From Desulfobacterales bacterium (lineage in GTDB: Bacteria; Desulfobacterota; Desulfobacteria; Desulfobacterales; ETH-SRB1), in assembly GCA_030017395.1 (NCBI GenBank), contig JASEIZ010000156.1, forward strand, positions 1 to 5,297: a stretch of 5,297 nt of DNA. The letters run 5' to 3'. The position numbers were made by a program, and so were the translations under genes. The first letter of the stretch is position 1. Every line of letters begins with the position of its first letter. The notes beneath the pieces are model-generated. The model was not told the origin of the DNA, ran no database searches, and worked only from the letters and a program-made list of their open reading frames with translations. Of this stretch, positions 5,232 through 5,297 are shown piece by piece.

Positions 5232-5268
5232 CCAAAGAAATTGACCTGACTTACGAAGGGATTGCGAC
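5232..5268 (+). CRISPR. Candidate first CRISPR repeat (leader-proximal)
   Basis: Only one copy is visible, so this is a prediction. The segment ends in CGAAGGGATTGCGAC. The last 8 bases, ATTGCGAC, look like the 8-nt 5' handle of type III crRNAs (ATTGAAA(C/G)-type end), and length (~35-37 nt) and position about 235 nt after cas2 fit a leader-repeat boundary. The left border is uncertain by several bases. The remaining 29 bases would be spacer 1. No other copy exists elsewhere in the window. Confidence 0.5.
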
Positions 5269-5270
5269 TT

Positions 5271-5297
5271 GAGAGGGTATGATCTATATATCCTCTC
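5271..5297. repeat. Strong 11-bp hairpin at the window end, within putative spacer 1
   Basis: GAGAGGGTATG (5271-5281) pairs with TATATCCTCTC (5287-5297) around loop ATCTA: 11 bp with two G-U pairs. It begins 3 nt after the candidate repeat and ends on the last base of the window. It may be a self-complementary spacer, a terminator whose T-run lies beyond the window, or a fold-back artefact at a contig edge. Confidence 0.5.

Noticed and set aside
1..5297. Insertion sequence or tRNA gene
   Set aside because: No transposase motif, terminal inverted repeat pair, target duplication or tRNA cloverleaf was found on either strand.

Overview
The window is the 3' part of a type III CRISPR-Cas locus. 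It holds the accessory (cyclic-oligoadenylate signalling) genes, the adaptation genes, the leader, and probably the first repeat of the array. All genes lie on the + strand. Base composition is moderate to AT-rich. The Cas1 style (acidic C-terminal insertion ending in a PVKLQPDAF-like stretch) and the overall gene style suggest a Desulfobacterota-like (delta-proteobacterial) bacterium or a metagenomic relative. That assignment is inference; no taxonomic marker is present.

Layout. (1) 1-615 holds decayed or very small genes: a broken reading frame that switches frame and carries stops (3-231), a 53-codon ORF (228-389) and a small CxCxxC ORF split by an in-frame TAG (386-574). They are joined by ATGA overlaps, as in an old operon. 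(2) 616-1008 is an intact csx20-like gene, a probable ring-nuclease or off-switch protein. (3) 1011-1807 is a two-gene toxin-antitoxin-like cassette, a small helical protein plus an AbiEii-type nucleotidyltransferase, with ATGA overlap. (4) 1816-1940 is a previously hidden csx20 pseudogene. It keeps only the first ~11 and last ~30 codons, so the cassette is bracketed by an intact and a collapsed csx20 copy. (5) 1990-3132 is Card1/Can2, a CARF domain plus PD-(D/E)XK nuclease. (6) 3133-3287 is a regulatory gap with a TTGACA/boxA-like element and a 10-bp hairpin that buries the cas1 Shine-Dalgarno site. (7) 3288-4997 is cas1 followed by two different, full-length cas2 genes in tandem. (8) 4998-5231 is a leader-like non-coding region. 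(9) About 5232-5268 is a candidate first CRISPR repeat ending ATTGCGAC, and the window stops inside what would be spacer 1, which can fold into an 11-bp hairpin.

How the parts fit. In type III systems Cas10 makes cyclic oligoadenylate on target recognition. Card1 would be the activated nuclease and Csx20 would remove the signal. Cas10 and the RAMP subunits are not in the window; the broken frame at the left edge may be the eroded tail of one. The nucleotidyltransferase pair is an unusual passenger within the signalling genes. Cas1 and the two Cas2 proteins would insert spacers at the leader end. The most novel points are the tandem divergent Cas2 pair, the SD-sequestering hairpin plus boxA-like element before cas1, and the deleted csx20 copy flanking the nucleotidyltransferase cassette.
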